From: Verrucomicrobiota bacterium
GTDB taxonomy: Bacteria; Verrucomicrobiota; Lentisphaeria; JABSQK01; JAJFLO01
DNA: 64,000 bases
Assembly (NCBI GenBank): GCA_021772635.1
Contig: JAJFLP010000016.1
Span: forward strand, 1-64,000
Direction of reading: 5' to 3'
The notes beneath the pieces are model-generated. The model was not told the DNA's origin and did no database searches. It worked only from the letters and a program-made list of their open reading frames with translations. The translations under genes were made by a program, and so were the position numbers. Position 1 is the first letter of the stretch; each line of letters begins with the position of its first letter. This document shows, piece by piece, positions 16,944 to 26,516 of the stretch.

Positions 16944-17154
16944 TAGCCTACATTATGCATAAACTTTCTACTGCGAGCATGTATCAGACCTAATATAAAC
17001 GAGTTACAAAGAACGTACGATCCCGCGGTCACGGGACTAGACTAAGAGATTCAGCCGATATTTCAATGTCCCTTCAGCCGTACAACCTTTGTAATTCATT
17101 GATCTCAGGCCAGCTAAATGCTCTCGTAATGAAATTGATGCATAGATCAGGCTA
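16944..17154 (+). repeat. R2 repeat copy, 211 bp
   Basis: It runs from TAGCCTACATTATGCATAAA to TGATGCATAGATCAGGCTA. The interior has CCCGCGGTCACGGGACTAGA. Its last TA plus the preceding C, read on the minus strand as TAG, is the stop codon of the gene at 17152-17913. Confidence 0.9.
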
Positions 17155-17913
17155 GTTCTCGTCAGCGGGTTTCTTGCGGACGGTTAGTTTGTCCGAGTCG
17201 ATCGTGATTTCCGTTATCTTAAATTGGATTTCATTTTTGAAATTAACGTTTTGTTCAATCACACCGGTAAATATCTTAATGAGCGGTTCTTGAAGCTGGG
17301 GTGTCGGAATCGGTAGTTTCCCGGCGTGTACCTGGTTTATTCTGAATGTTAAACCATTCGGGGTCCCAGTCACGGTTCCGGACACCGATGGATAAAAATT
17401 CAATTTACCCATCACCCGGCACTCTAACACAAACCTCATGTCGGTCGGCGGTAAGCATTCGATAAAGATGCCTTCGACGACAAGTTTCTGAGACACGCCC
17501 TCTGCAATTCTCTTCTCGTGCGCTGCCATCCGAGCATCGTCGGTTAGTTCGAGTACAAGCTCCGCTAACATATTAACTTCGCTGACATTAAACAGGTACT
17601 CGGTTCCCGGCTTTCCCTTCCGCAGTTTTCTGAATCGTTTTAACGCGACTTTCGTCTCTTCTTCATTTAATCCCGGAGGAGTCGATAGCGCGGGCTTTAA
17701 GAACGCCATAACGCCGCCGACTATACCTCCACCGATTAAAATCAGCAAGATCAAGTTACGCCCGACGGTCGCAATGGTCTTTCCGGCGGACGCCTTAGTT
17801 TTCGACTTCAGATCGTCGGGACGCAAATCATCAAGTTCCAGTTTTTCGCCACAACCGCGACAAAAGATCGCGCCTACTTGGTTGTCTTCACCACATTTGG
17901 GACAATTTATCAT
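17152..17913 (-). CDS. Zinc-ribbon membrane protein of unknown function
   Basis: I do not recognise the family beyond the ribbon. Residues 1-24 are a double CxxC zinc ribbon (CPKCG and CRGCG). A basic linker leads to one transmembrane helix (NLILLILIGGGIVGGVMAFL, about residues 52-71). The remaining 180 residues should be outside the membrane and are mixed alpha/beta with no catalytic motif. The TAG stop overlaps the end of an R2 repeat. The ATG directly abuts the stop of the upstream FmdB-like gene, so the two zinc-ribbon genes form a tight operon. Confidence 0.75.
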   Translation of the reverse strand: MINCPKCGEDNQVGAIFCRGCGEKLELDDLRPDDLKSKTKASAGKTIATVGRNLILLILIGGGIVGGVMAFLKPALSTPPGLNEEETKVALKRFRKLRKGKPGTEYLFNVSEVNMLAELVLELTDDARMAAHEKRIAEGVSQKLVVEGIFIECLPPTDMRFVLECRVMGKLNFYPSVSGTVTGTPNGLTFRINQVHAGKLPIPTPQLQEPLIKIFTGVIEQNVNFKNEIQFKITEITIDSDKLTVRKKPADEN

Positions 17914-18207
17914 TTAACTTGCTTCCGCTTTTGCGCTTTTCGCCGTATCGGTTTTCGACGGTGTGTCCGATTTTTCGGAAGCCGCGCCTTTTTTGTTTTC
18001 CTGCTGCGCCTTCTTCTTATAGTCGTCACTTCGGTAATCGGTGCTGTAAAAGCCGCTACCCTTAAATATGATGCCTGCCCCCGTGCCGATCAGACGCTTT
18101 ACTTTACCCTTGCAACTTGGACATTGGGTCAACGGCGAGTCTGTCATCTTCTGTACAAACTCGAACTCGTGTTCGCATTTTAAGCATCGATACTGGTAGG
18201 TCGGCAT
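17914..18207 (-). CDS. FmdB-family zinc-ribbon protein
   Basis: The N terminus MPTYQYRCLKCEHEFE and the second pair CPSC are diagnostic of the FmdB/CxxC_CxxC_SSSS family, putative regulators with a small zinc ribbon. Residues 40-60 carry the usual segment GIIFKGSGFYSTDYR. A low-complexity Lys/Ser/Ala tail follows. It is 97 residues long and is the first gene of the pair with the membrane zinc-ribbon gene. The function of the family is not established. Confidence 0.88.
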   Translation of the reverse strand: MPTYQYRCLKCEHEFEFVQKMTDSPLTQCPSCKGKVKRLIGTGAGIIFKGSGFYSTDYRSDDYKKKAQQENKKGAASEKSDTPSKTDTAKSAKAEAS

Positions 18208-18275
18208 ATGCGTCGTCCTTCAAAATTCATCGTCGGTTCCGGAGAGAATAAAGCGGGTTGCTAAACTAGCATCGC

Positions 18276-18487
18276 TACCCTGATCCATGCATAAAATTTC
18301 TACTGCTAGCATGTATCAGACCTAATCTAAAATGGGTTACAAAGAACGTAAGATCCCGCGGTCACGGGACTAGACTAAGAGATCCAGCCGATATTTCAAT
18401 ATTTCTTCAGCCGTACAACCTTCGTAACTCGTTGATCTCAGGTCAGCTAAGTGCTCTCGTAACGAAATTGATGTATAGATCAGGCTA
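18276..18487 (+). repeat. R2 repeat copy, 212 bp
   Basis: It runs from TACCCTGATCCATGCATAAA to TGATGTATAGATCAGGCTA. This copy does not touch a stop codon, and its left end has drifted to TAC. Confidence 0.9.
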
Positions 18488-18731
18488 GCGTACTGAATAG
18501 TTTCTATCCCCTCCGCCAAAATGGGGGACCGGATACGGTCTCGGATTGGAGCATCTTATCAACGATCACAATCATTATCCTCGTCCACCGCACACTGGAC
18601 ACGAGAATTTGGGCTAGCCTCCGACCTGACTAAGACTCTTAACCTGAACTCAATTTCTGTGCACGGTGAGGAAAAACCAGTACCATAGCGTCCCCTCCCT
18701 GAAATGCAAATATTCAAAGAAATAGGTGACG
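18488..18731. other. Intergenic region, nothing recognised
   Basis: It lies downstream of the SEDS gene. No coding frame or RNA motif was recognised. Confidence 0.4.
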
Positions 18732-19835
18732 TTACGTTTTCTGATTTGCTATACTCGAAATTATACCGATCGAAATCATGGTCGAAACCAACGAACTCCC
18801 GCCATAACTGATCATGGGTAACGTGATACCTGTAGGAGGGAGCAGGCCTAAGGTCACGCTAATGTGGATAAAGGCCTGAGCGGCGATCATCGCCGACAGG
18901 CCTGCGACAACGAGTGCGTTCTTCAAGATTCGTTGTTGTTTCGCGATGTGGCAGCAGTAGATGAGCCACGCCACGATCGTTAGTATTATGGGTACCATCC
19001 CGTAGAATCCGATCGATTCTGCGACAGTGGCGAAAATCGAATCGCTATGACCTAGTGGAAGGTAGTTACGCGACCACACCGTATCGCCAATAGAACGACC
19101 CCACGGTCCACCGCTGGCTAATGTCGTCCGCAGTTGCAGAATGTGCCAACCCGCTTCGTCAGCGTGTCCGAGCGGGTCATAGAAGCCCAATAGTCGTCGT
19201 TGAATATATCTGTGGTGATGGATTATCAGTCCTGCAAACGGCGCGCTAACCAGGACTGTTGCGATTAAATGGGCAATGCGCCCACCTTGGAGCCAATATA
19301 TGCAGGCGAAACCAATCACGAATAGTACTAAAGTTCCGAAATCCGGCTGGAGTAGTATCGGCAGGAACCATACGCAGGCCATCGCTAGATAAAGGATATA
19401 GCCCTTCCAGCAAACCGGCTCCTGGTCATAGGAGGGTTTTGCCACCTTAGCGAGGAATAGCACGAATGCGGGCTTAGCAAATTCGCTGGGTTGAAAAAAC
19501 ACAGTTCCTATTCCCATACAGTCGAACGTAAACCATCCGCGCATTCCGTTTACTTCCGTGCCGGCGAACGTCAGGAAGTACAATAGTGCCAGCATTACTC
19601 CGGCGATTGGAAGCGTCCATTTTTCGTATACATCAGGGGGCGTCAGCGTACAAACCAGAAGGACCACTATACCGATGGATAACCAAATCAGCTGGCGACT
19701 GACGAAGTAAAATGGTTTTCCCGTATGAAATGTGGCATTGAATATCGCCACGCATCCGAAGAGGCCGATTATGCAGCAGAGAAGTAACCCGGGCGAAAAC
19801 AAGCAAGCGATAAAATTTTTTCGCGATCCGGTCAT
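18732..19835 (-). CDS. SEDS-family peptidoglycan glycosyltransferase (FtsW/RodA)
   Basis: The 367-residue protein has about ten membrane helices and the SEDS signatures. They include the essential Asp region ILLQPDFGTLVLF, the periplasmic loop GWHILQLRTTLASGGPWGRS, LPLGHSDSIFATVAESIGF and the C-terminal PPTGITLPMISYGGSS. SEDS proteins polymerise glycan strands with a class B PBP. FtsW and RodA cannot be told apart with confidence here. It follows the ABC permease gene on the same strand by 56 bases. No PBP gene is adjacent. Confidence 0.9.
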   Translation of the reverse strand: MTGSRKNFIACLFSPGLLLCCIIGLFGCVAIFNATFHTGKPFYFVSRQLIWLSIGIVVLLVCTLTPPDVYEKWTLPIAGVMLALLYFLTFAGTEVNGMRGWFTFDCMGIGTVFFQPSEFAKPAFVLFLAKVAKPSYDQEPVCWKGYILYLAMACVWFLPILLQPDFGTLVLFVIGFACIYWLQGGRIAHLIATVLVSAPFAGLIIHHHRYIQRRLLGFYDPLGHADEAGWHILQLRTTLASGGPWGRSIGDTVWSRNYLPLGHSDSIFATVAESIGFYGMVPIILTIVAWLIYCCHIAKQQRILKNALVVAGLSAMIAAQAFIHISVTLGLLPPTGITLPMISYGGSSLVSTMISIGIISSIANQKT

Positions 19836-19891
19836 AGCAGGGACTTACTGGACGTGGGACAAGGTTAATTCATTGCTTAAAGTGTGAAATT

Positions 19892-21229
19892 TCATATAAG
19901 GATTTTATCCAATTCCTTTCTCGTTAATAGGCAAATTCCGAGCAACGCAACGACCACTCCGTATATGAATATCCCTGGCCCCCATTGTAGAAGTAATTGA
20001 TGAATCGGAATGGATATCCCAGAGCTCAATGACGCGATAATATCCGGGGGATCCAATCCTTTCGTAAGCCAAATTCCGAAATTAATAATTCCAATACCGA
20101 TTCGATCCATTAAGTCAAAGGAAAAACGATGTGTCAACTCATTCGCGACGCCGGCGAAGAATCCTGACGACAGCGAAAGCAGATACAAGACAATTGAGAA
20201 GAACGATGCGACCGAGAACGTGAACGCGACGCCGGCTGTGAGCCCAACGGCTGCTGTCACGGAGAGGTGAATTAATTGGGCGCAAAAAGCCTTAATAATA
20301 TTAACGAGAAGGGTAACATCCGTTTGATAGATTCGCACGCCTGTTTTGATTCCGAAAATAACCTCCGGATTATCTTTTCCATTAAATCGCAGGTCAAACT
20401 CTCCAGAGGCAGGAATCTGCTCTGCAGGAATACGGATCGTGTTAAATTCGTATGGGAGGGCTGAAAAATCGGCGGTAAAAGCTTCTACTTTTCCAGGTGC
20501 AGACAGGGTCCATGTCCCTTGGATCGGCGTCCGCCGATTCTCAGCGTAAAACCGAAATTCGAGATCAACTTTTTCACCTTCTCGTGGGGCACGTTTAATT
20601 TTAAAATGCCAGGATTTCCCGCCGTTCGTCGGGACCAACTGATGTTCCCTGCGCACTTGCTGTTCAATGCTGTTCCAAATCTTTTCATTGACTTCGTTTC
20701 TAGCTAAATCAGTCTCCCGAACCAGCGTTTCAATACGTTCAGAGATTTTTTCTTCTATCGCGACGGTAACCGGTTTATTCTCGTATCTCGCGAATAAAAA
20801 ATTGTCTTTCGCGATTTTCGCCTCTTCGGCCGAGTATGAGCGACAATAGACTGAAGAGGATAAGAAGATTACGACGATCAGTACGCATTCTGCGAGGGCC
20901 GCGATAAGCGTTAACCCCAGCCATTTCCCGATCCAGATGTCCCTACGGCTTATCGGTAGGGCAGTCAGTAAATGGATCTGGCGTGCGTCAATCTGTGACC
21001 TCACGGTAAAGCAGGATATCGAGATTACGATGAGCGTCAATAAGCTATAACTCAGTGCGTAACTGTAGTGTATCCTCAGTTTCAGCTCGTTCAGCAGAAC
21101 ATTGTCACCTGTTGAAGCGAAAAAGATAAATACAGCCGTTCCAGCGGTAAGTCCGAGCGTCCCCCAAACCATGCCGTTACGGAGCGCTAATAGGAAGGTG
21201 AGTCTAGCGATGACAAGTATCTTACGCAT
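19892..21229 (-). CDS. ABC-2-type transporter permease
   Basis: The 445-residue protein begins MRKILVIARLTFLLALRNG, typical of ABC-2 permease subunits. It has N-terminal helices, a large soluble loop of about 200 residues (about 110-310) and further helices in the C-terminal third. The motif ALPISRRDIWIGKWLG is the cytoplasmic segment common to ABC-2 permeases. The frame extends 17 codons upstream, but the ATG at 21229 gives the better N terminus. An R1 repeat separates it from its ATPase partner gene. The substrate is unknown. Confidence 0.82.
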   Translation of the reverse strand: MRKILVIARLTFLLALRNGMVWGTLGLTAGTAVFIFFASTGDNVLLNELKLRIHYSYALSYSLLTLIVISISCFTVRSQIDARQIHLLTALPISRRDIWIGKWLGLTLIAALAECVLIVVIFLSSSVYCRSYSAEEAKIAKDNFLFARYENKPVTVAIEEKISERIETLVRETDLARNEVNEKIWNSIEQQVRREHQLVPTNGGKSWHFKIKRAPREGEKVDLEFRFYAENRRTPIQGTWTLSAPGKVEAFTADFSALPYEFNTIRIPAEQIPASGEFDLRFNGKDNPEVIFGIKTGVRIYQTDVTLLVNIIKAFCAQLIHLSVTAAVGLTAGVAFTFSVASFFSIVLYLLSLSSGFFAGVANELTHRFSFDLMDRIGIGIINFGIWLTKGLDPPDIIASLSSGISIPIHQLLLQWGPGIFIYGVVVALLGICLLTRKELDKILI

Positions 21230-21296
21230 AAAATCGAGTGCCAATAATATTTCCGCGGGATTGGCGATCCGGAATAGCAACGGCCGCCGGGAACGT

Positions 21297-21421
21297 TATA
21301 GACTGCACGCAGTCAAATTTTTGGTCCACTCACGCGGACTGCTCGGGTGGAGATGTCTTAAACCTGATCGTTTAAGGGATTTCGAACGATGTTCCGTAAA
21401 ACACGACGGCGATCAGAATAA
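21297..21421 (+). repeat. R1 repeat copy inside the ABC/SPFH cluster
   Basis: It begins TTATAGACTGCACGCAGTCA, contains AAACCTGATCGTTTAAGGGA and TTTCGAACGATGTTCCGTA, and ends CGATCAGAATA. It fills the gap between the ABC permease and ABC ATPase genes. Confidence 0.78.
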
Positions 21422-21427
21422 TATGGG

Positions 21428-22630
21428 TTAATTCTCGCCGTCATCTGCCAGCTTATCGAGGACGTTCTTCCGAATACCTTCCTCATGCGTTGTGATAGCG
21501 GATGGTTCTGGACCTGGCTCCACCAGGTACTGCAACGCTTCATGATCAGGAGTTTCTGTTTGATCGCCGGTTAAATTCTCATGTTTCGCTTTTGCGTCGC
21601 GGGTCAGTTCGGAAAGCTTAGAATTCGGGTCTATTCGGTTGGTCACCGCGGCCGTTTCCGCGGCCGCCGCTGGGTCCGTGTGATAGCGAGTTTCATAATC
21701 ATTATCTTGGAGATACTCTGCCACCCCCTTACCCATTCGAGCACCGGCGGTCTCTCTATTCTCGGCGTTGCTTTTCGCTACAACCTTTAGGAAATGGGCT
21801 TCCAAGCTTTCCGACGGAGAGGATACACTTACTGAGTCCCTAGGGATCTCTTCGGTCAAAATATTCATCGCGCTAGCCAGCGCCTGCTCGCTCACCTTCG
21901 GAAATTCCAAGCACGTTTTCTCATGATCTTGCAGTAAATCAGTAACGGAACCGCATGATTGAACCGTGCCGCCGTAGAGCAGCAAGATTTCGTCACACAC
22001 ATCTTCTACATCTGCCAGCAGGTGGCTAGTCAGCAATATGGTCTTCCCGCGTTTACCGAGGGTAACAATAAGATCCTTAACTTCGCGGCACCCGACCGGG
22101 TCAAGGCCAGCGGTCGGCTCGTCGAGGATAAGCAGCTCCGGATCATTCAGCAACGCCTGGGCAAGTCCCATGCGTCGGGTCATGCCGTGCGAAAATTCAC
22201 CGATGCGGCGATTCCTCACGGTTTCAAGCCCTACCATTTCCAGCAACTGCGCGCTTCGTGATGCTATTTGATCTTTACTCAGATCGAGTATTGCGCCGAA
22301 GTAAGAAAGCGTTTCCGCGGCGGTAAGATTCGCGTATAGGTATGATCGCTCAGGTAAGTAACCGATCCTCTGTTTGATCGAGACATCGCGCGGACTCTTT
22401 CCAAGTACCGACAATCGACCGCGAGTAGGGTAAAGATGCCCGAGGATCAGCTTTATCAGCGTTGATTTTCCTGCCCCATTCGGGCCTAGAAGCCCGAAAA
22501 CGCTGCCATCTTTTACTGTAATATCAACGTTTTTAAGTGCGGCAACCTTCTTTCTACCCCAGAAGTCCTTGAACGTTTTCTCTAGTCCGATTCCGCCTAT
22601 AACTGGATTTTTTTCTGTGTCAGTACCCAT
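21428..22630 (-). CDS. ABC transporter ATP-binding protein with acidic C-terminal extension
   Basis: Residues 10-235 form a standard ABC-2 type nucleotide-binding domain: Walker A LLGPNGAGKST, signature FSHGMTRRM, Walker B LLILDEPTAGLDP and the H-loop TSHLL. About 160 residues follow, rich in Asp, Glu, Thr and Ala (such as AAAAETAAVTNRIDPN), with no domain I recognise. It should energise the permeases at 19892 and/or 28628. The gene ends 6 bases before an R1 repeat, and the P-type ATPase gene ends 5 bases upstream of its start, so they are cotranscribed. Confidence 0.9.
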   Translation of the reverse strand: MGTDTEKNPVIGGIGLEKTFKDFWGRKKVAALKNVDITVKDGSVFGLLGPNGAGKSTLIKLILGHLYPTRGRLSVLGKSPRDVSIKQRIGYLPERSYLYANLTAAETLSYFGAILDLSKDQIASRSAQLLEMVGLETVRNRRIGEFSHGMTRRMGLAQALLNDPELLILDEPTAGLDPVGCREVKDLIVTLGKRGKTILLTSHLLADVEDVCDEILLLYGGTVQSCGSVTDLLQDHEKTCLEFPKVSEQALASAMNILTEEIPRDSVSVSSPSESLEAHFLKVVAKSNAENRETAGARMGKGVAEYLQDNDYETRYHTDPAAAAETAAVTNRIDPNSKLSELTRDAKAKHENLTGDQTETPDHEALQYLVEPGPEPSAITTHEEGIRKNVLDKLADDGEN

Positions 22631-22635
22631 TTCAC

Positions 22636-24552
22636 TTAGATAGTTATCTGGTTATGATCAATATCAGACTGGCTGCAGTCTATCTCTTCACCGTGGCGAA
22701 TTAACTTCGCGCTGTTCATCGCTACTACCAACGCTCCAAACGCCTGAATAACCGCAGCTGATACTGGGGATAACTGGCCCATGGCACTCAAACTAATGCC
22801 TCCAGCGATAATGAGAGCGCCGACAACGAAATTTTGCAGGATCGTAGTTTTCATTTTTTTCGCGAGTTTGAGGAGAAATGGAAGTCTATCCAGATTGTTA
22901 TTCATCAGTGCGACCGTGGCACTTCCTAAGGCGACATCACTACCGGCAGCGCCCATTGCGATGCCAACGTGGCTTGTTGCCAACGCCGGGCCGTCATTGA
23001 CACCGTCACCAACGAATACGACCCGGCGTCCCTGGCGTCGAACCTCATTGACGTAGGCGACTTTGTCGGAGGGCGTACATTGGCCGCGACTGTCACTTAT
23101 GGACAAAGTATCGGCAATCGCGTCTACTACCTGGTTCCGATCGCCAGAAACCATGGCCAAATGATCAATGCCCAGTTTGGATAACTCTGCCAAGCATCGA
23201 GCTGCGTTTTCCCGCGGTTTGTCAGTCAGGCCGATCCAGCCTAACGGAATTTCGTTCTTCGCGACGAAGAGAAGGCTCATGCCGCTCGACTCTGCCTGCT
23301 CCAGTTTCGTATATTTTTCACGTCCAAGACCGTTATCCTGCATCCAAGCGAGATTTCCAGCAACGATAACATCGTCATTGATGTGTACCTTAACGCCCCG
23401 GCCCGGTTCCTCGTGGAGCGAATCCGGATTAACCGGAGTGAGATTGACTTCTTTCGCCAGGAGCGTGATCGCGATGGCTACCGGATGATTACTCCCGGCT
23501 TCCGCGATCATCGCGGCTTTCAGTAATTCCGTAGTCTCCACTCCATCTGCAGGTGCCAGCCTGCCAACCTCAAGAATTCCGGTTGTCAGGGTCCCGGTTT
23601 TGTCGAATACGAATGTATCTATCCTGGCCATGCTCTCAATGTCATTGACATCCTTGAATAAGACACCTAGTCTTGCGGCTGAGGCTAATGCGGCGACGAC
23701 CGCAGCGGGCGTTGCAAGTATCAATGCGATCGGACAGGTGGCCACGAGCAGCGCGACCACCCGACTAACGCCATCGGCTTGATGCCGGGTGAAAAATAAA
23801 ACGGTGGCCGCGATCATTAATACCAGCGGCATATAGTATTTGATGTACTCGTCGATCATACGGACGAACGGTAGTCGACTGGACTGGGCTTTAAGTATAA
23901 GTTCCTTGACTTTACCTATCGTTGTATCCTCCCCCGCTTTAACAACTTTAATATCCAGTGCACCGGTTAGGTTGGACGTCCCGGCAAATACTTGATCATC
24001 CACGGTCTTGTCCACGGGCAATGATTCTCCCGTTATATTCGCTTCGTTTATTGAGCTATCACCCTTAACAATAAGGCCATCTGCAAGTAGGCTTTCCCCT
24101 GGACGAACCCGGATAATATCGTCACGACATAATTCCTGACTGTCGACCTCTTCTTCCTCCTTGTTCGGACCGATACGACGCGCCTTTCCCGGAGATAGTT
24201 TCGCGAGCGATTCCAGAGAAATTCTAGCGCCTGTAGCAGTTCTCGTTTCGATGATAATTGAGAGCAGAATAAAAAATGCGATCAGCGCTGACGTCTTAAG
24301 GTCCCCCTGTATACAGCTGGCAAGTATAGCAAGTACCGCCAGTTCATGCATCCGAACGCTTCCGCTCCGGATATCGGAAATCAGTGTTCGAATCACAGGG
24401 ATAATAAGTATTGCAACGGCGATCAACGCACTAACTGACGAGATAAAACCGCTGTCATCAATGACGATTGTCAAGACGAACGAATTGACTATGAATATTA
24501 GACCGGCGACCGCCCAGGTTCCCATGCAGTCCGGTAGTTCTTTCGTGCTCAT
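22636..24552 (-). CDS. P1B-like metal-translocating P-type ATPase with CPI motif
   Basis: The 638-residue pump has the phosphorylation site DKTGTLTTG, actuator motif TGESLPVDK, HP motif NHPVAIAI and hinge GDGVNDGPALA. The transmembrane metal motif reads TCPIALILATP, that is CPI in place of the usual CPC, SPC, TPC or CPH. There is no N-terminal heavy-metal-associated domain. The transported ion cannot be stated. The ATG at 24552, seven bases after the preceding gene, is chosen as the operon-consistent start; the frame is open further into that gene. It is flanked by SPFH genes and an ABC ATPase gene. Confidence 0.9.
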   Translation of the reverse strand: MSTKELPDCMGTWAVAGLIFIVNSFVLTIVIDDSGFISSVSALIAVAILIIPVIRTLISDIRSGSVRMHELAVLAILASCIQGDLKTSALIAFFILLSIIIETRTATGARISLESLAKLSPGKARRIGPNKEEEEVDSQELCRDDIIRVRPGESLLADGLIVKGDSSINEANITGESLPVDKTVDDQVFAGTSNLTGALDIKVVKAGEDTTIGKVKELILKAQSSRLPFVRMIDEYIKYYMPLVLMIAATVLFFTRHQADGVSRVVALLVATCPIALILATPAAVVAALASAARLGVLFKDVNDIESMARIDTFVFDKTGTLTTGILEVGRLAPADGVETTELLKAAMIAEAGSNHPVAIAITLLAKEVNLTPVNPDSLHEEPGRGVKVHINDDVIVAGNLAWMQDNGLGREKYTKLEQAESSGMSLLFVAKNEIPLGWIGLTDKPRENAARCLAELSKLGIDHLAMVSGDRNQVVDAIADTLSISDSRGQCTPSDKVAYVNEVRRQGRRVVFVGDGVNDGPALATSHVGIAMGAAGSDVALGSATVALMNNNLDRLPFLLKLAKKMKTTILQNFVVGALIIAGGISLSAMGQLSPVSAAVIQAFGALVVAMNSAKLIRHGEEIDCSQSDIDHNQITI

Positions 24553-24559
24553 ACTCTGT

Positions 24560-25588
24560 CTATTTTGGTTGTTGAGAGCTGTCGTTTCGTGGAAGATTGA
24601 TTCGGATCTCACGAGTATTATCCTGGTCGATAATGAAGATTTCATCGACTTTCGAGAGTATTCGCTGCATACGATCCTGATGTATGGTTCGCTTGATCAC
24701 TTCCGGATTCTTCTTGTACAATGGGTAAAGCTTTCTGAAGGTCTCAGCGTCCGCACGAGTCCGGCTGATTCGACGCGTCGCCCAGGTTCTTGCATCGGAG
24801 ATAATCTGCGGTGCATAGCTAGCAGACTCATTTTCCTGAGATCGCGCGTACAGATTCGCCTCAGATATATTCTGCTGATATCGCTGATTCGCTTTTATCA
24901 CCGCATTTAGTTCGCCTGATAGTTGACGCGGCCAACTTAAACGCAGGTCTACCGGATCGATTTCCACTCCAATACCGGTGCCGTCGATACTTTTTTGAAG
25001 AACCTCTGTAACTCGTCGCGCCAGCAGGTCCTTCTGTTTGAGCATCTCCTCTGCGGTCATCGTACTTGCCACTTTTAGTATCGCATTGTCCATAAATTTA
25101 CTCAATATCAGTTCGACTTTGTTGAACTTGAATAAGAAGCTTACTGGATTGCGAACTCGATATTTGAGAATACCGCGAGCATGAAGAATGTTCCGATCAC
25201 CGGTTACGAGTAGACCATCAATCCCGGGCTTCAGCGTTGCGGGAGCGGGCGCTGCGGAATCTCCTGCTCTCTCTGCGTCGGAGAGTTTATACCAGAATGT
25301 CGTCGACTCCAGCGTCTGTGTTCTTTTCGCTGGAACTCGGATTACCTCGTCAATTGGATAGGGCAAGGCAACGATCAAGCCAGGTTCTTCTCTTATGTTA
25401 TGGTCGACTGCGCCGAAACGTAGAATGACGCCTTTCTCGTATTGCTCAAGATACCGGACGCCACTGAAGAAAAATCCGATCACCAAAAGTCCGAATCCGA
25501 CCCGGAACAAAAAGAATATTGTCCGGATAGCATCTTTTACGGCATCGAGACCCTGATGGGGTTCAATTTCTGGTCGGCGTATATCCAT
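24560..25588 (-). CDS. SPFH-domain protein, HflK-like
   Basis: The 342-residue protein has one N-terminal transmembrane helix (IFFLFRVGFGLLVIGFFFSG, about residues 28-48) followed by a prohibitin/SPFH domain. The domain starts RYLEQYEKGVILRFGAV, with PGLIVALPYPIDEV as in HflK. The C-terminal third is helical and carries short Gln- and charged stretches. HflK/HflC assemblies form large membrane cages that restrain FtsH. It is the last of three SPFH genes in a row and sits 3 bases after the HflC-like gene. Confidence 0.9.
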   Translation of the reverse strand: MDIRRPEIEPHQGLDAVKDAIRTIFFLFRVGFGLLVIGFFFSGVRYLEQYEKGVILRFGAVDHNIREEPGLIVALPYPIDEVIRVPAKRTQTLESTTFWYKLSDAERAGDSAAPAPATLKPGIDGLLVTGDRNILHARGILKYRVRNPVSFLFKFNKVELILSKFMDNAILKVASTMTAEEMLKQKDLLARRVTEVLQKSIDGTGIGVEIDPVDLRLSWPRQLSGELNAVIKANQRYQQNISEANLYARSQENESASYAPQIISDARTWATRRISRTRADAETFRKLYPLYKKNPEVIKRTIHQDRMQRILSKVDEIFIIDQDNTREIRINLPRNDSSQQPK

Positions 25589-25591
25589 AGT

Positions 25592-26479
25592 CTACTGCTC
25601 GAATTTCAAGAGGTCGTAAGGTGCGGTTTTAGGGTCAAGAATAATTGTCGTTTTGGTTTTCATCGTTTCTTCAAGAGCATCGAGTTTTCGGAGGAAAATC
25701 GCGAAATCCAGATCCTCCTGAAATTTGTCATATTGCTCGGCTGCTTTAATCACGGCATCGCCGCGTATTTTCTTAGCCTCCGCCTCTGCTTTAGCTAGTT
25801 CCTGCGCTTTTCGACTGCTTGCGTTGTCACGAATTATCTTAGCTTCCTTTTCTCCTTCCGAACGAATTTCTGCGGCGATCTTCGATTGTTCCTGTTTCAT
25901 TCGATTAAGCACGCTCTCAGTATTTGACTCGTGTAAACTGATCTGTGACAAACCGATAGTGTGGATTGCGATTCCATAGCTGTCAGCGGCTTGTTTTTTT
26001 ACGTTTCTTAGGAGTTCCGTCTCGATTGCGTCCAGTTTTAATCCTACCGGGTCTGTGGAAATGAAATCAGATAAATTATAGTTACGGAATACGGACTCTT
26101 TTTTGCTTTCAATCAGGCTTTTTAGTATCGACTCCGCTTCACCGAAGTTTCCTACTCTACTGAAGAACATAAGCGGGTCACTGAGGTTCCAGGTCGTAAA
26201 GTGCTGGGTAATTATGTTAATGTTATCACGCGTAACCGTTTCCTTGATGGCACCGACCAGAAGCTGATTTCGCCGATCATAGCGGTGTACCTTCTGAACC
26301 GGCCAGGGGAAACGAAAATGAAGGCCCGGCGTATCAGTTACTTGAGATTTTCCAAAGGTTGTAACTATCGCGACGTCTGTCACCCTCAGTTGATACGTGC
26401 AAATTCCGAAGATCACTAGAGTTGCGACGATAACCGCCGTGATCAATGGCAGGATTGGGTTTTTATTCTGATTGTCCAT
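25592..26479 (-). CDS. SPFH-domain protein, HflC-like
   Basis: The 295-residue product has an N-terminal membrane helix (LITAVIVATLVIFGICTY) and the HflC pattern QVTDTPGLHFRFPWPVQKV. A long Ala/Glu/Lys helix follows (ASSRKAQELAKAEAEAKKI), and the typical HflC end contains EQYDKFQEDLDFAIFLRKL. It should pair with an HflK-type partner in a cage around FtsH. Its start lies 37 bases after the upstream SPFH gene. Confidence 0.9.
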   Translation of the reverse strand: MDNQNKNPILPLITAVIVATLVIFGICTYQLRVTDVAIVTTFGKSQVTDTPGLHFRFPWPVQKVHRYDRRNQLLVGAIKETVTRDNINIITQHFTTWNLSDPLMFFSRVGNFGEAESILKSLIESKKESVFRNYNLSDFISTDPVGLKLDAIETELLRNVKKQAADSYGIAIHTIGLSQISLHESNTESVLNRMKQEQSKIAAEIRSEGEKEAKIIRDNASSRKAQELAKAEAEAKKIRGDAVIKAAEQYDKFQEDLDFAIFLRKLDALEETMKTKTTIILDPKTAPYDLLKFEQ

Positions 26480-26516
26480 ATCAGGTGGTTCTCCTAAATT
26501 TCAACGGCTTGCGGTT

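Noticed and set aside
24161-24910. 249-codon frame on the plus strand
   Set aside because: It is antisense to the P-type ATPase and HflK-like genes, with Ser/Ile-rich noise and no ribosome site.
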